A stretch of 64,000 bases of DNA from Cellvibrio sp. UBA7671 (GTDB lineage: Bacteria; Pseudomonadota; Gammaproteobacteria; Pseudomonadales; Cellvibrionaceae). The notes below the pieces were generated by a model. That model saw only the letters and a list, made by a program, of their open reading frames with translations. It ran no database searches and had not been told where the DNA came from. The translations under genes and the position numbers were made by a program. Within the stretch, counting starts at the first letter, position 1. Each line of letters begins with the position of its first letter. The stretch lies in NCBI GenBank assembly GCA_002483145.1, contig DLHJ01000016.1, positions 62,001 to 126,000 on the forward strand, in the 5' to 3' direction. Of the stretch, positions 35,648 to 44,994 are shown in pieces.

Positions 35648-36322
35648 TTAGCGCGGAAAGAGGGTTTTCACACCCTCTTTGGTGCCGAGCAACAAGACGT
35701 CAGCCGGTTGCGCTGCAAATAAACCGTTGGTCACAACACCAGTGATTTGGTTGATGCGGGTTTCCAGACCGACCGGATCGATAATCTGCAGGTTGTACAC
35801 ATCGAGAATCACATTGCCGTTGTCGGTCACTACACCCTCGCGGTACACCGGTGTGCCGCCGAGTTTGACCAATTCACGCGCGACATAAGAGCGCGCCATA
35901 GGAATGACTTCAACTGGCAACGGGAACTTGCCCAGCACATCCACCCATTTGCTTTCGTCGGCAATGCACACAAATTCTTTGGATACTGCGCGCACGATTT
36001 TTTCGCGCGTCAAGGCAGCGCCGCCGCCTTTAATCAAATGTAAATAAGCGTTGCTTTCATCGGCGCCATCGACATATACCACCAGCTCAGTCACCGAGTT
36101 GCAATCCAGCACGTCTATCCCGAGTTTCTTCAGGCGTGCGGCTGAGGCGTCTGAACTTGCCACAGCACCGGCGAATTGGCTTTTGATCTCGCCCAGATAA
36201 TCGATAAAAAAATTCGCGGTCGAACCAGTGCCGACACCGATAATCGAGTCGCTAAACAGTTTGGGTTTGATGTATTCGATCGCCGCGCGTGCGACAGCTT
36301 GTTTGAGTTGGTCTTGGGTCAT
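35648..36322 (-). CDS. rpiA: Ribose-5-phosphate isomerase A
   Basis: A 224-aa cytoplasmic isomerase of the pentose phosphate pathway, starting at the ATG at 36322. Conserved segments include [47 protein letters not shown] and the ending [17 protein letters not shown]. The divergent neighbour is ilvA, the arrangement found in Pseudomonas. It is 17 nt from the AraC gene stop side, but they probably belong to different units. Confidence 0.97.
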   Translation of the reverse strand: MTQDQLKQAVARAAIEYIKPKLFSDSIIGVGTGSTANFFIDYLGEIKSQFAGAVASSDASAARLKKLGIDVLDCNSVTELVVYVDGADESNAYLHLIKGGGAALTREKIVRAVSKEFVCIADESKWVDVLGKFPLPVEVIPMARSYVARELVKLGGTPVYREGVVTDNGNVILDVYNLQIIDPVGLETRINQITGVVTNGLFAAQPADVLLLGTKEGVKTLFPR

Positions 36323-36467
36323 GTGATTATTCTCGGGAGCTGGGTCAAAATCTTGCCGCATTATACGGATTTTCGCCGTGCCAGCGGCGGCTAAATTGTT
36401 TACACTGCGGCGACTTTTTCATTCATTGACTAAACAGTCCACCTCACTCGCGAATGCCAGAACTCCC

Positions 36468-37982
36468 ATGCCTGAAACTTACATAAAACGTATCCTCAAT
36501 GCCCGTATCTACGATCTCGCGGTGGAAACCCCGCTCGACGAAGCGCGTCTGCTCTCTGCGCGCACTGGCAATAAAGTCCTGCTTAAGCGCGAAGACTTGC
36601 AACCGGTGTTCTCGTTCAAATTGCGCGGTGCCTACAACAAGCTGTTGCAGCTGACTGAAGACGAGCGCAACCGCGGTGTGATTTGCGCCTCTGCCGGTAA
36701 CCACGCGCAGGGTGTTGCACTTGGCTCCCAGCATTTGGGGATCAAAGCCACTATCGTAATGCCGCGCACGACGCCCGCGATTAAAGTCGATGCAGTAAAA
36801 GCGCGCGGTGCCAAAGTGGTGTTGCATGGCGATAGCTACGACGAAGCCTCTGCCCACGCCAAAAAGCTGGTGGAAGAAAAAGGGCTTACCTATGTGCACC
36901 CTTTTGATGATCCGGATGTGATCGCAGGACAGGGCACGATTGCGATGGAAATCCTGCGCCAGTATCCCGGCAAAATCGACGCGATTTTTATCGCAGTCGG
37001 CGGTGGCGGCTTGGCGGCTGGTATTTCCGCTTATTTGAAATATGTTCGCCCCGAGATCAAGATCATCGCGGTGGAATCGGAAGAGTCTGCCTGCTTGAAA
37101 GCGGCACTGGAAAAGAAAAAGCGCGTGGTACTGCCGCAAGTGGGTATCTTTGCCGACGGCATCGCAGTGGCGCAAATCGGCGAGGAGACTTTCCGCGTGC
37201 TGCGTAAAACGGTCGATGAATGCATCACCGTGACTAACGACGAAATTTGCGCGGGCATCAAAGATATTTTTGAAGATACCCGCTCGATTGCCGAGCCAGC
37301 AGGCGCAACGGGTATCGCGGGGCTGAAAAAATACGTGGCGGAACACGGCATCACCGGCCAAACCCTGATCGCGATTGACTGTGGTGCCAACATCAACTTT
37401 GATCGCCTGCACTACATTAGCGAGCGCACGGAAATCGGCGAGCAGCGCGAAGCGATTCTGGCGGTAACCATTCCCGAGCGCCCTGGTGCCTACAAGGAAT
37501 TCTGCAAAGCCTTAGGCAAGCGCAATATCACCGAATTTAACTATCGCTATGCCGATGCCAAAGACGCCAAGATTTTTGTTGGCGTGCAAGTGGCAGCAGG
37601 TGGCAATGATCGCGCGGATCTGGTCAGTGGGTTGCATTCACAGGGTTATGACCTCGTGGATATGACCGAGAACGAGCTGGCGAAATTGCATATCCGCCAT
37701 TTGGTGGGCGGCCACGCTCCGCAAATTACCGATGAAGTGCTCTACCGCTTTGAGTTCCCCGAGCGTCCGGGTGCGCTCATGACGTTCCTCAATAAAGTTG
37801 CCGGTCGCTGGAATATCTCCCTGTTCCACTATCGCAACCACGGCTCGGCGTCGGCGCGCGTGCTGGTCGGCATGCAAGTGCCGAAAAAAGAATATGCCGA
37901 CCTGCAAGCGTTTTTGAATGACCTGAATTATCCCTATTGGGATGAAACCAAAAACGAAGCCGCCAAGTTCTTTCTGGGTTGA
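36468..37982 (+). CDS. ilvA: Biosynthetic threonine ammonia-lyase
   Basis: A PLP-dependent 504-aa enzyme that deaminates threonine to 2-oxobutyrate for isoleucine synthesis. The PLP lysine lies in FSFKLRGAYNK and the phosphate loop in VGGGGLAAG. Two C-terminal ACT-like domains (about residues 325-500) carry the allosteric sites, as expected for the biosynthetic rather than the catabolic form. The start is the ATG at 36468; the upstream frame extension runs into the rpiA promoter region. A UUCG-loop terminator follows. Confidence 0.96.
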   Translation: MPETYIKRILNARIYDLAVETPLDEARLLSARTGNKVLLKREDLQPVFSFKLRGAYNKLLQLTEDERNRGVICASAGNHAQGVALGSQHLGIKATIVMPRTTPAIKVDAVKARGAKVVLHGDSYDEASAHAKKLVEEKGLTYVHPFDDPDVIAGQGTIAMEILRQYPGKIDAIFIAVGGGGLAAGISAYLKYVRPEIKIIAVESEESACLKAALEKKKRVVLPQVGIFADGIAVAQIGEETFRVLRKTVDECITVTNDEICAGIKDIFEDTRSIAEPAGATGIAGLKKYVAEHGITGQTLIAIDCGANINFDRLHYISERTEIGEQREAILAVTIPERPGAYKEFCKALGKRNITEFNYRYADAKDAKIFVGVQVAAGGNDRADLVSGLHSQGYDLVDMTENELAKLHIRHLVGGHAPQITDEVLYRFEFPERPGALMTFLNKVAGRWNISLFHYRNHGSASARVLVGMQVPKKEYADLQAFLNDLNYPYWDETKNEAAKFFLG

Positions 37983-38017
37983 TCCCGGTTACGGCTTTGT
38001 TATTACTTGTTCGATAA

Positions 38018-38039
38018 AAAGGGCGCTTCGGCGCCCTTT
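38018..38039 (+). terminator. Terminator after ilvA
   Basis: AAAGGGCGC-TTCG-GCGCCCTTT is a 9-bp stem with a stable UUCG tetraloop, followed by TTGTTGTTTT. Confidence 0.88.
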
Positions 38040-38214
38040 GTTGTTTTGGTCCTGAAGCATTTTGCCTATCCACATCTATCCTTAACCCATTCGTCCGAAG
38101 GGTTAATTTATGTTCAGGCACTGGCGTGCCGGTGATTTTGGTGTAATCTGGACAACGTTGTCAGAAAAATCCACATGCCAAATCAATCAACTAAATAGAG
38201 GCAGGAGTTCCATA

Positions 38215-40803
38215 ATGAAATCTGCAGGTCAACACATAGCTGCGCGGTTGGGCGCATTGACGCTCGCGCTGGGGCTTGCCCAGGGCGTCTTCGCCGCTAA
38301 CCTCAGCCAACAACAACTCAATGAATTTGCGGGCAAGGCCCAGCTGCGTTTTGGCGTGGTGAACAATCTGGCGGCCAAGCCGCAAGCGAAATTGACGCTG
38401 ACCAATGACTCTGGAACAGCCTTGCCTGCGGGGCAGGGTGAGTGGAGGATTTATTTTCATTCCGTGCGCAAATTGGACTCGACGTTAATAGACGGTTTGA
38501 GCCTGCGCCATGTGCAAGGTGACCTGCACGAGTTGGCACCGACAGTCGGGTTTAAAGGCCTCGCTGTGGGCGCAAGCTTGTCAGTGCCCTATACCGCCAG
38601 TGCGCATATGGTGAGTTATACCGATTTTATGCCGCGTGCATTTATCGCCCAGCAGGGGGCGGATGCGGTGGTGTTCGCCAATACCGATACTGAAAACCTG
38701 AAAGAATTTGTCGAGCCTTTTACCAAAGCTGAACAGTTGCAGCGCTTCTCGCCCGACCTCTATCCCATCGCCACTGCGGCCACCCGCTATCAGGATAATC
38801 TTGCCGTTAACCAAGCGGCCGCCAAGCTCGATGCCAGCCCCAAAATTATCCCTACACCGGCCGATGTGAAATATCGCAAAGGCACAGCGACACTTGATAG
38901 CAGTTGGCAAATTCGCTACGCCGGGCGTTTAACCAGCGAGGCAAACTATTTTGCCGATCAATTAAAAACAGCTGGTGTAACACTGACCTCTGCTGCTGAC
39001 CATGTCGCAGCAACAGGCAAAGTGATTGAGTTGAAAGTTGATAGCGCAAATGCAACAGCCGAAGCATACACACTTGATATCGCCGCCGACAAAATTACCA
39101 TCATCGGCAGCGATAACGCCGGTGCTTTCTACGGCATCCAAAGCGTGTTGAGTTTGCTGCCCGCGCAAGCAGCGAGCAGCCATGCACTGCCGCTATTGAG
39201 TGCGAAGGATGCACCGCGTTACAGCTGGCGCGGCATGCAATATGACATGGGGCGCAACTTTCATGGCAAGGATGTAACACTGCGTTTGATCGAGCAGATG
39301 GCGCGTTACAAACTCAATAAATTGCATTTGCATTTAACAGAGGATGAGGGCTGGCGCTTGGAAATTCCTGGCCTGCCGGAGCTGACAGACATAGGTGCCA
39401 AGCGCTGTTTTGATCTGACGGAGCAGACTTGTTTACTGACCCAATTGGGTACAGGTCCGCACGCATCCGGTTCGGGTAATGGTTATTACACTACGGCCGA
39501 TTTTATTGAAATTATAAAATTCGCCAGCGCCCGCCATATCGAAGTGGTGCCTGAAATCGATATGCCCGGCCACGCGCGCGCAGCGGTGAAGTCCATGGAA
39601 GCGCGCTACAAAAAATTGCTGAAGGCCGGTAAAAAAGCCGAAGCTGAACAGTATTTGTTATCCGACCCATTGGATAAATCCCAATACATCACCGTGCAAA
39701 GTTACACCGACAACTCGATCAACGTCTGCCTGCCATCGACCTACGCGTTTGTCGATAAAGTCATTTATGAATTACAGCAGATGTATCGCAAAGCGGGCAC
39801 CAAGCTCGTCACTTTCCATATGGGCGGCGATGAAGTGGGCGCAGGTTCCTGGACTGCATCACCTGCCTGTAACGCACTCTTTGCCAAAGGTGAACAGGGT
39901 GTTGCTGGCCCGGCCGATTTGAAGCCTTACTTTGTTAGCAAAGTTTCTGCGATCACATCGGCGCGCGGTTTGGATTTGGCGGGTTGGGAAGATGGTTTGA
40001 TGTATGACCCGGTCAACACCTTTAATCGCAGCCAATTTGCCAACAAACATGTGCTCGCCAATGCCTGGGATAATATCTGGGAGTGGGGTGTTGCTGACCG
40101 CGCCTATCGTTTGGCGAATGCGGGTTATGAACCGATTTTATCGCCCGCGACCCATTTGTATTTCGATCATCCCCATGAAGTGAATCCGGAAGAGCGCGGC
40201 TATTATTGGGCAGCGCGCTACACAGATACTGCAAAAGTATTTGGTTTTATGCCGGATAACCTCTACGCCAATGCCGATAAAGCCCGCAACGGCGCGCCGA
40301 TTGAAAATCTCGAAGCGCTGGTAGGCCGCGCTATGCCCGCACTGGAAAAACCGGAGAATTTGCGCGGTATGCAAGGGCAGGTGTGGACTGAAACTATCCG
40401 CACCGGTGCGCAGATGGAGCAGATGATTTATCCGCGTTTGATTCCACTCGCCGAGCGCGCCTGGCACAAGGCCCCATGGGAAGGTGATAGACCGGATGCC
40501 GCTGCACGCACTGCTGATTGGGCTGCATTCGCGGTGCAATTAAGCGTAAAAGAATTGCCGAAGCTGGCTGCGTTGGGGGGCGATTTTTATCTGCCACCAC
40601 CTGGTGGTGTAGTGGACGACGGCAAATTGTTGGCGAATACGGCGCTGCCTGGTTTGGCAATTGAGTTCAGCATCGACAACGGCTTAAGCTGGAATGCATA
40701 CACGGATGAGCACGCCGTGAGTAAATCTGAAGTCTTGTTACGCACCCGCTTGGGCGAGGGGACTAGCCGTGTAACAACCGCTGAAACGAAGCAAGGTAAT
40801 TAA
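38215..40803 (+). CDS. GH20 beta-N-acetylhexosaminidase (chitobiase)
   Basis: An 862-aa secreted enzyme starting at the ATG at 38215 (AGGAG 7 nt upstream), with a Sec signal peptide ending near GVFA-ANL. The four chitobiase domains can be followed: an N-terminal carbohydrate-binding beta-sandwich, the GH20b domain, the GH20 barrel (RGMQYDMGRNFHG onward) and a C-terminal Ig-like domain. The catalytic pair is in HMGGDEVG (Asp539-Glu540), the same numbering as Serratia chitobiase. It releases GlcNAc from chitobiose in the periplasm. No neighbouring chitin genes are present. Confidence 0.94.
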   Translation: MKSAGQHIAARLGALTLALGLAQGVFAANLSQQQLNEFAGKAQLRFGVVNNLAAKPQAKLTLTNDSGTALPAGQGEWRIYFHSVRKLDSTLIDGLSLRHVQGDLHELAPTVGFKGLAVGASLSVPYTASAHMVSYTDFMPRAFIAQQGADAVVFANTDTENLKEFVEPFTKAEQLQRFSPDLYPIATAATRYQDNLAVNQAAAKLDASPKIIPTPADVKYRKGTATLDSSWQIRYAGRLTSEANYFADQLKTAGVTLTSAADHVAATGKVIELKVDSANATAEAYTLDIAADKITIIGSDNAGAFYGIQSVLSLLPAQAASSHALPLLSAKDAPRYSWRGMQYDMGRNFHGKDVTLRLIEQMARYKLNKLHLHLTEDEGWRLEIPGLPELTDIGAKRCFDLTEQTCLLTQLGTGPHASGSGNGYYTTADFIEIIKFASARHIEVVPEIDMPGHARAAVKSMEARYKKLLKAGKKAEAEQYLLSDPLDKSQYITVQSYTDNSINVCLPSTYAFVDKVIYELQQMYRKAGTKLVTFHMGGDEVGAGSWTASPACNALFAKGEQGVAGPADLKPYFVSKVSAITSARGLDLAGWEDGLMYDPVNTFNRSQFANKHVLANAWDNIWEWGVADRAYRLANAGYEPILSPATHLYFDHPHEVNPEERGYYWAARYTDTAKVFGFMPDNLYANADKARNGAPIENLEALVGRAMPALEKPENLRGMQGQVWTETIRTGAQMEQMIYPRLIPLAERAWHKAPWEGDRPDAAARTADWAAFAVQLSVKELPKLAALGGDFYLPPPGGVVDDGKLLANTALPGLAIEFSIDNGLSWNAYTDEHAVSKSEVLLRTRLGEGTSRVTTAETKQGN

Positions 40804-41086
40804 CACCAGCCAGCGCAAGGACGCGCTACGGCTTCACTCATCACAGCGTAAAAACCCTTCTTTTCCAGTCTTTTTTAACCGCGGCTGCTGGAAAACGCTA
40901 AAAACCTCGGGAAAAACGCATTATTTTTGCGATATTGTGCTGCTTTTTGCGATTTTATCCATCGCTCGTGTTTCATTATTACCATTCCTTGCCTATTATT
41001 TATTCACGTCACAGCCTCGGGCTGTTTTGTGGTTGACGTAAGGGCTGTTGTTTTTTTCAAAAATAATGTTGCGCAAGGTTACAACC

Positions 41087-41209
41087 ATGAAAGTCGATGT
41101 TCTCTCCGTTGTAATTTTTTTGTTTTGCTTGGGAGTATGTGTAACCCTGTTGGATATAGGCGCGTTAGTGTCATTTGCAGAGGCCGCCGTAGAATCCACC
41201 TCTGAGTAG
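41087..41209 (+). CDS. Small single-span membrane peptide (40 aa), hypothetical
   Basis: An ATG at 41087 with AAGG 8 nt upstream opens a 40-codon frame ending TAG, followed after about 30 nt by a strong terminator. The product is MKVDVLSVV..., with one hydrophobic segment of about 24 residues and an acidic C-terminus (AEAAVESTSE), the layout of a bitopic small membrane protein. The preceding 283 nt after the GH20 stop contain no other gene I can support. I know of no homolog. Confidence 0.5.
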   Translation: MKVDVLSVVIFLFCLGVCVTLLDIGALVSFAEAAVESTSE

Positions 41210-41237
41210 TAACAGGCGAGTAAACGGAATTTTCGAC

Positions 41238-41269
41238 AACAACTCCCGCTTCGGCGGGAGTTGTTTTTT
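41238..41269. terminator. Terminator between small ORF and fau
   Basis: CAACTCCCGC-TTCG-GCGGGAGTTG (10-bp stem, UUCG loop) plus a T-run follows the small gene; it also faces the 3' end of fau. Confidence 0.9.
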
Positions 41270-41308
41270 GTGGAGTGAGATTTTCGGCGGGATGCGATGG
41301 AGACAATA

Positions 41309-41947
41309 TTAGGTTTGCGTCAGGATAATTTCTTTATCGGTTGCAATCGCAAACAGCGGTATATCCCAAGTATCAGTGGCAAGTGCATCGACTTGCTGGC
41401 AAGCGTGCGCCAAACCAATCAGCACCGGTTTCCCTGTCAGTTTTTTTTGTTTGAAGGCGAAGGTCGCATCGTAAAAACCGCCTCCCATTCCCAACCTCGC
41501 TCCTGTCCGATCAAATCCAACTAGCGGCATCAAGACTACATCTAGCAATTGCGCCGACATTCTGTGCTGTGAGCGGAAGTCCGGCTCAGGAATACCAAAG
41601 CGATTTTTGGTGAGTGGGGCATCGGGTGTGTATTCCACAAACCACAAATCCTTGCGCTTGTCCGGTCGCAGCACCGGTAAAAAGCAATGCTTTTCCATTT
41701 TCCACAGCTGCCGGATAATCGGCTCAGGGTCGATTTCACCATCATTTGCCATATACAGAGCAACATTGCGCGCGCGCATAAATTGCGGCAGCTTCATCAA
41801 ATGGCGTAGCAGGAACATCGATGCCTGCAGTTGTTGGGTGGGATTAAGGGCATGGCGGCGCGCACGCAATTCATTGCGCAGTTGCTTTTTGGTCAGTGCG
41901 AGATGATTGAGTGGTTGGTCGTATTGGGAATCAAACGAATCGGCCAT
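41309..41947 (-). CDS. fau: 5-formyltetrahydrofolate cyclo-ligase
   Basis: A 212-aa YgfA-family enzyme that converts 5-formyl-THF to 5,10-methenyl-THF using ATP. Conserved segments are KKQLRNELRARRHAL near the N-terminus, VALYMANDGEIDPEPII, and MPLVGFDRTGARLGMGGGFYDATFA. The ATG at 41947 is preferred. It lies directly downstream of 6S RNA, the standard gammaproteobacterial ssrS-ygfA arrangement, and is probably read through from the 6S promoter. Confidence 0.95.
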   Translation of the reverse strand: MADSFDSQYDQPLNHLALTKKQLRNELRARRHALNPTQQLQASMFLLRHLMKLPQFMRARNVALYMANDGEIDPEPIIRQLWKMEKHCFLPVLRPDKRKDLWFVEYTPDAPLTKNRFGIPEPDFRSQHRMSAQLLDVVLMPLVGFDRTGARLGMGGGFYDATFAFKQKKLTGKPVLIGLAHACQQVDALATDTWDIPLFAIATDKEIILTQT

Positions 41948-41979
41948 AAATAGCCTTAAAAAAAACACAGAAGTGAGTT

Positions 41980-42157
41980 AAGAGACCCCGAAATGCCGCA
42001 ACCAAGCTGGCCTTGAACCCATAGGTTCAAGGAGGTAGCACCTGTGGTTTTTAAGGCTTTCCGTCAGGCGGACATGCACACCAAACACAACGAGACACCA
42101 CCAGTTTTGTGGAAATCGGCTCAAGGACTTGTCGGTTTGCAAACATTCCAGGGCGTG
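41980..42157 (-). ncRNA. ssrS: 6S RNA
   Basis: Located between zapA and fau on the same strand, as in E. coli and Pseudomonas. Read on the minus strand, the ends CCCTGGAATG (42153-42144) and CATTTCGGGG (41995-41986) pair over 10 bp to close a long rod-like hairpin. Internal pieces match pseudomonad 6S RNA, notably GAGCCGAT near the 5' side, TGTCCGCCTGACGG, and CCTTGAACCTATGGGTTCAAGG in the 3' arm. TATACT at 42168-42163 serves as the -10. 6S RNA mimics an open promoter and sequesters sigma-70 polymerase in stationary phase. The exact ends are estimated. Confidence 0.87.
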
Positions 42158-42284
42158 GCGCCAGTATAACCCAAGGTCACTGGCCTTCCGCAAATGAAAT
42201 TATGCTTGGCTTAGTTAACCGGTTAGCTGTTAATCGTCTTAAACGGGGCTGGTAAAAAGGTGCAATTTGCGCTTGTGCTCGCTT

Positions 42285-42584
42285 TTAAACCAGATTGGCC
42301 AAACTGCGATCCAGTTTTTCATTCAGACGCAGCAAATCACTGTGGTTGGCTGATCCTCCAGTGCCTGCGCTGCTAGTTTTCGCTTGCAACAATTCATGGC
42401 TCAGGTTGAGCGCAGCCATTACCGCAATGCGCTCAAGGCCGATGACGGCGCCGGTACCGCGGATCGCCTTCATGCGCTCGTCAAGTAATTGCGCCGACTC
42501 CACCAAGGCCTGGCGCTCTTCGCGCGGGCAGGCGACCTGGTATTCTTTATCGAGGATTTTTACAAAAACAGTTTCGTTGCTCAT
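42285..42584 (-). CDS. zapA: Cell division protein ZapA
   Basis: A 99-aa FtsZ-ring-associated protein. The N-terminal domain shows VKILDKEYQVACPREERQALVESAQLLDERM, and the C-terminal half is a coiled coil. ZapA crosslinks FtsZ filaments at midcell. It is 11 nt downstream of a small ZapB-like gene and upstream of 6S RNA, a classical order. Confidence 0.94.
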   Translation of the reverse strand: MSNETVFVKILDKEYQVACPREERQALVESAQLLDERMKAIRGTGAVIGLERIAVMAALNLSHELLQAKTSSAGTGGSANHSDLLRLNEKLDRSLANLV

Positions 42585-42595
42585 TGATGCCTCGA

Positions 42596-42802
42596 TTACT
42601 CAGCGTCCAAATTACGTAAATGGGTGATCATGGCTTCTACGCGGCTGCGCGCCAATTCATTCTTCTCGATCAGGCGTACCCGCTCGCGCTGCCACTCGCT
42701 TTCGCGGGTTTTCAGTTCGGCGTTTTCTTGCTGCAGGCGATTGCACAGCAGGATCAGCTTATCCAGCTTGGTTTCGAGGGCGAGTAACAGATCGTCAGAC
42801 AT
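42596..42802 (-). CDS. TIGR02449-type small coiled-coil protein (ZapB-like)
   Basis: A 68-aa nearly all-helical protein (LETKLDKLILLCNRLQQENAELKTRE) with a heptad pattern throughout. It is a common partner immediately upstream of zapA in pseudomonads and relatives. Its size and coiled coil resemble ZapB, which binds ZapA at the division ring, so a divisome role is likely but inferred. Confidence 0.85.
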   Translation of the reverse strand: MSDDLLLALETKLDKLILLCNRLQQENAELKTRESEWQRERVRLIEKNELARSRVEAMITHLRNLDAE

Positions 42803-43032
42803 GATAATAAATAACCAATAAATAGCGCGGGTCGCCCACTATATTGCGCACTCGACGGGTGGTCAATCGCGCAGCCCAAGTTAATGTGAATTCGAGAAGT
42901 TGGTTGTTATCAAATGATAAACAAACAGGTTTTACTTGAACCGCCTCAACCTTATAAATCGCTATATAAAAAGTTTGCAGAGTCACCCAAGCCAATCGTG
43001 ATAGCATTCATCCACTGCGATGAGAGGCCTCT

Positions 43033-43647
43033 ATGACCGATACAACTTCCCCCGAACAACTGCTCACTCCCCTGAATTTTGACGATCTGGCCAACCTGTT
43101 GGCGCCCCTCGGCACCCTCAATAGCCCCTCCGAACTGCACGGTTTGTTGTGCGGGAAATTATCGGGCGGTGCGACCCTGAGCGAAATCAACTGGTTGTTG
43201 GAGGCGGTCGAATTCCTCGATTTTATCGCCGCCCCCGACGAGCAAGTGCGCATCGCTCTAAGCCGTTTGTATCACACCACCTGCGATCAATTGCGCGGCC
43301 AATTCAGTTTGAAACTCATGCTGCCGGACGATGACAACACGCTCAATGATCGCGTGCGCGCCCTAAGCGAATGGTGTCACGGGTTCCTCACAGGATTCGG
43401 CAGTGTTGATCACCAGGGCAAACGTGTGATCAACGAAGAATTTGAAGAAATGCTCCAGGACCTGGCGAACATCGTACAAATCCAGGCCGATGATGAAGAG
43501 GATGAACCCAGCGCAGAGGCGGATTACATGGAAGTCACCGAATATGTCCGCGTCGTTGTCAACTCACTCTATTTTGAATTTTCTGCCGAACATGCTGAAG
43601 GTGTAAATCCTGCAAGCATGGCGCCAGCGTCGAATCAATTGCATTAA
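43033..43647 (+). CDS. ygfB: UPF0149 family protein YgfB
   Basis: A 204-aa acidic helical protein of the YgfB/YecA family, with FDDLANLLAPLGTLNSPSELHGLLCG and the central WCHGFLTGFG motif. It precedes pepP and ubiH as in E. coli and Pseudomonas. In P. aeruginosa YgfB represses ampDh3 by antagonising AlpA; whether this applies here is unknown. The three following genes are contiguous or overlapping, so this is the head of an operon. Confidence 0.92.
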   Translation: MTDTTSPEQLLTPLNFDDLANLLAPLGTLNSPSELHGLLCGKLSGGATLSEINWLLEAVEFLDFIAAPDEQVRIALSRLYHTTCDQLRGQFSLKLMLPDDDNTLNDRVRALSEWCHGFLTGFGSVDHQGKRVINEEFEEMLQDLANIVQIQADDEEDEPSAEADYMEVTEYVRVVVNSLYFEFSAEHAEGVNPASMAPASNQLH

Positions 43648-43665
43648 TTGTTTGCGAGTGCCTCT

Positions 43666-44994
43666 ATGAGAATTTCCAAAACTGAATTTGCCCGCCGCCG
43701 CAAAACTTTGATGGCGCACATGGAGCCCAACTCCATCGCCATAGTTCCCGCCGCGCCTGAGCGTCCGCGCAGCCGCGACACCGAATATCACTACCGTCAG
43801 GACAGCGACTTTTTATATCTGTCAGGTTTTGAAGAACCCAAAGCGGTGCTGGTGTTAATCCCTGGCCGCGAACATGGCGAATATGTTTTGTTTGTGCGCG
43901 AGCGCAACCGCGAACGCGAAATTTGGGACGGTTATCGCGCTGGCCCCGAAGGTGCGTGCAGTGAATTTGAAGCCGACGATGCATTTCCTATCGACGATAT
44001 CGATGAAATTTTACCGGGCTTGCTTGAGGGCAAACAGCGCGTTTATTACTCCATGGGTAAAGACAGCGAATTCGATAAACATGTGATGGACTGGGTCAAC
44101 ACCATCCGCGCCAAAGTGCGCTCAGGTGCAACCCCACCCGGCGAGTTTTTGGATTTAAGTCATTTTTTAAATGATATGCGTTTATTTAAAAGCGCCGCTG
44201 AATTGCGTGTGATGAAAGAAGCCGGCGAAATTTCTGCGCGCGCTCATGTGCGCGCCATGAAAGCGAGTAAAGCGGGCGTGATGGAATACCAACTCGAAGC
44301 CGAAATCCTGCATGAATTCCAAATGAGCGGCGCGCGTTTTCCCGCGTATAACACGATTGTTGGCGGCGGAAAAAATGGCTGCATTTTGCATTACATCGAA
44401 AATTCTGCGCCGCTCAAAAATGGTGATCTGGTGTTGATCGATGCGGGATGCGAACTGGATTATTACGCCGCTGACATCACCCGCACCTTTCCCGTCAGCG
44501 GAAAATTTTCTCCTGAACAAAAAGCCCTCTACGAAATTTGTTTGCAAGCCCAGCTCGAAGCCATCGCTGAATGTAAGCCAGGTAAGCATTGGAATGATCC
44601 TCACGAAGCCACAGTGCGCGTCATCACTGAAGGTTTGGTAAAAATTGGTTTGCTTGAAGGTGACGTAAGCGAATTAATTAAAAGTGAAGCTTACAAAGAA
44701 TTTTATATGCATCGCGCCGGTCACTGGCTGGGAATGGACGTGCACGATGTCGGCGATTATAAAGTCGGTGGTGAATGGCGTGTGCTCGAACCGGGTATGG
44801 TGATGACTGTTGAACCGGGTATTTATGTTGCTCCCGACAATGAGCGCGTCGCCAAAAAATGGCGCGGCATTGGCATCCGCATCGAAGACGATGTGGTTAT
44901 CACCAAAGACGGCAACGAAGTGCTTACTAAAGACGTACCAAAAACTGTTGTGGAAATCGAAGCCTTGATGGCAGGGACTTATGCGGGCGCTTGA
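43666..44994 (+). CDS. pepP: Xaa-Pro aminopeptidase
   Basis: A cytosolic metallopeptidase of 442 aa (ATG at 43666) that releases an N-terminal residue next to proline. The N-terminal domain starts ISKTEFARRRKTLMAHM. The pita-bread catalytic domain shows all metal ligands: Asp in LIDAGCELD, Asp in YYAADITRTFPVSG, His in HRAGHWLGMDVHD, Glu in VEPGIYV and Glu in IRIEDDVVI. It lies between ygfB and a glycosyltransferase whose start overlaps its last 14 nt. Confidence 0.96.
   Translation: MRISKTEFARRRKTLMAHMEPNSIAIVPAAPERPRSRDTEYHYRQDSDFLYLSGFEEPKAVLVLIPGREHGEYVLFVRERNREREIWDGYRAGPEGACSEFEADDAFPIDDIDEILPGLLEGKQRVYYSMGKDSEFDKHVMDWVNTIRAKVRSGATPPGEFLDLSHFLNDMRLFKSAAELRVMKEAGEISARAHVRAMKASKAGVMEYQLEAEILHEFQMSGARFPAYNTIVGGGKNGCILHYIENSAPLKNGDLVLIDAGCELDYYAADITRTFPVSGKFSPEQKALYEICLQAQLEAIAECKPGKHWNDPHEATVRVITEGLVKIGLLEGDVSELIKSEAYKEFYMHRAGHWLGMDVHDVGDYKVGGEWRVLEPGMVMTVEPGIYVAPDNERVAKKWRGIGIRIEDDVVITKDGNEVLTKDVPKTVVEIEALMAGTYAGA

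Noticed and set aside
36444-37412. A 322-codon minus-strand frame opposite ilvA
   Set aside because: Antisense shadow of a clear threonine ammonia-lyase; no recognisable domain.
38143-38166. TGTAATCTGGACAACGTTGTCA stretch before GH20 as a fourth LacI operator
   Set aside because: Only one half resembles the operator consensus, and the central CG palindrome is absent.
40927-41205. A 92-codon plus-strand frame overlapping the 40-residue peptide gene
   Set aside because: No ribosome site and Cys/Arg-rich random-looking product; the shorter frame at 41087 is better supported.
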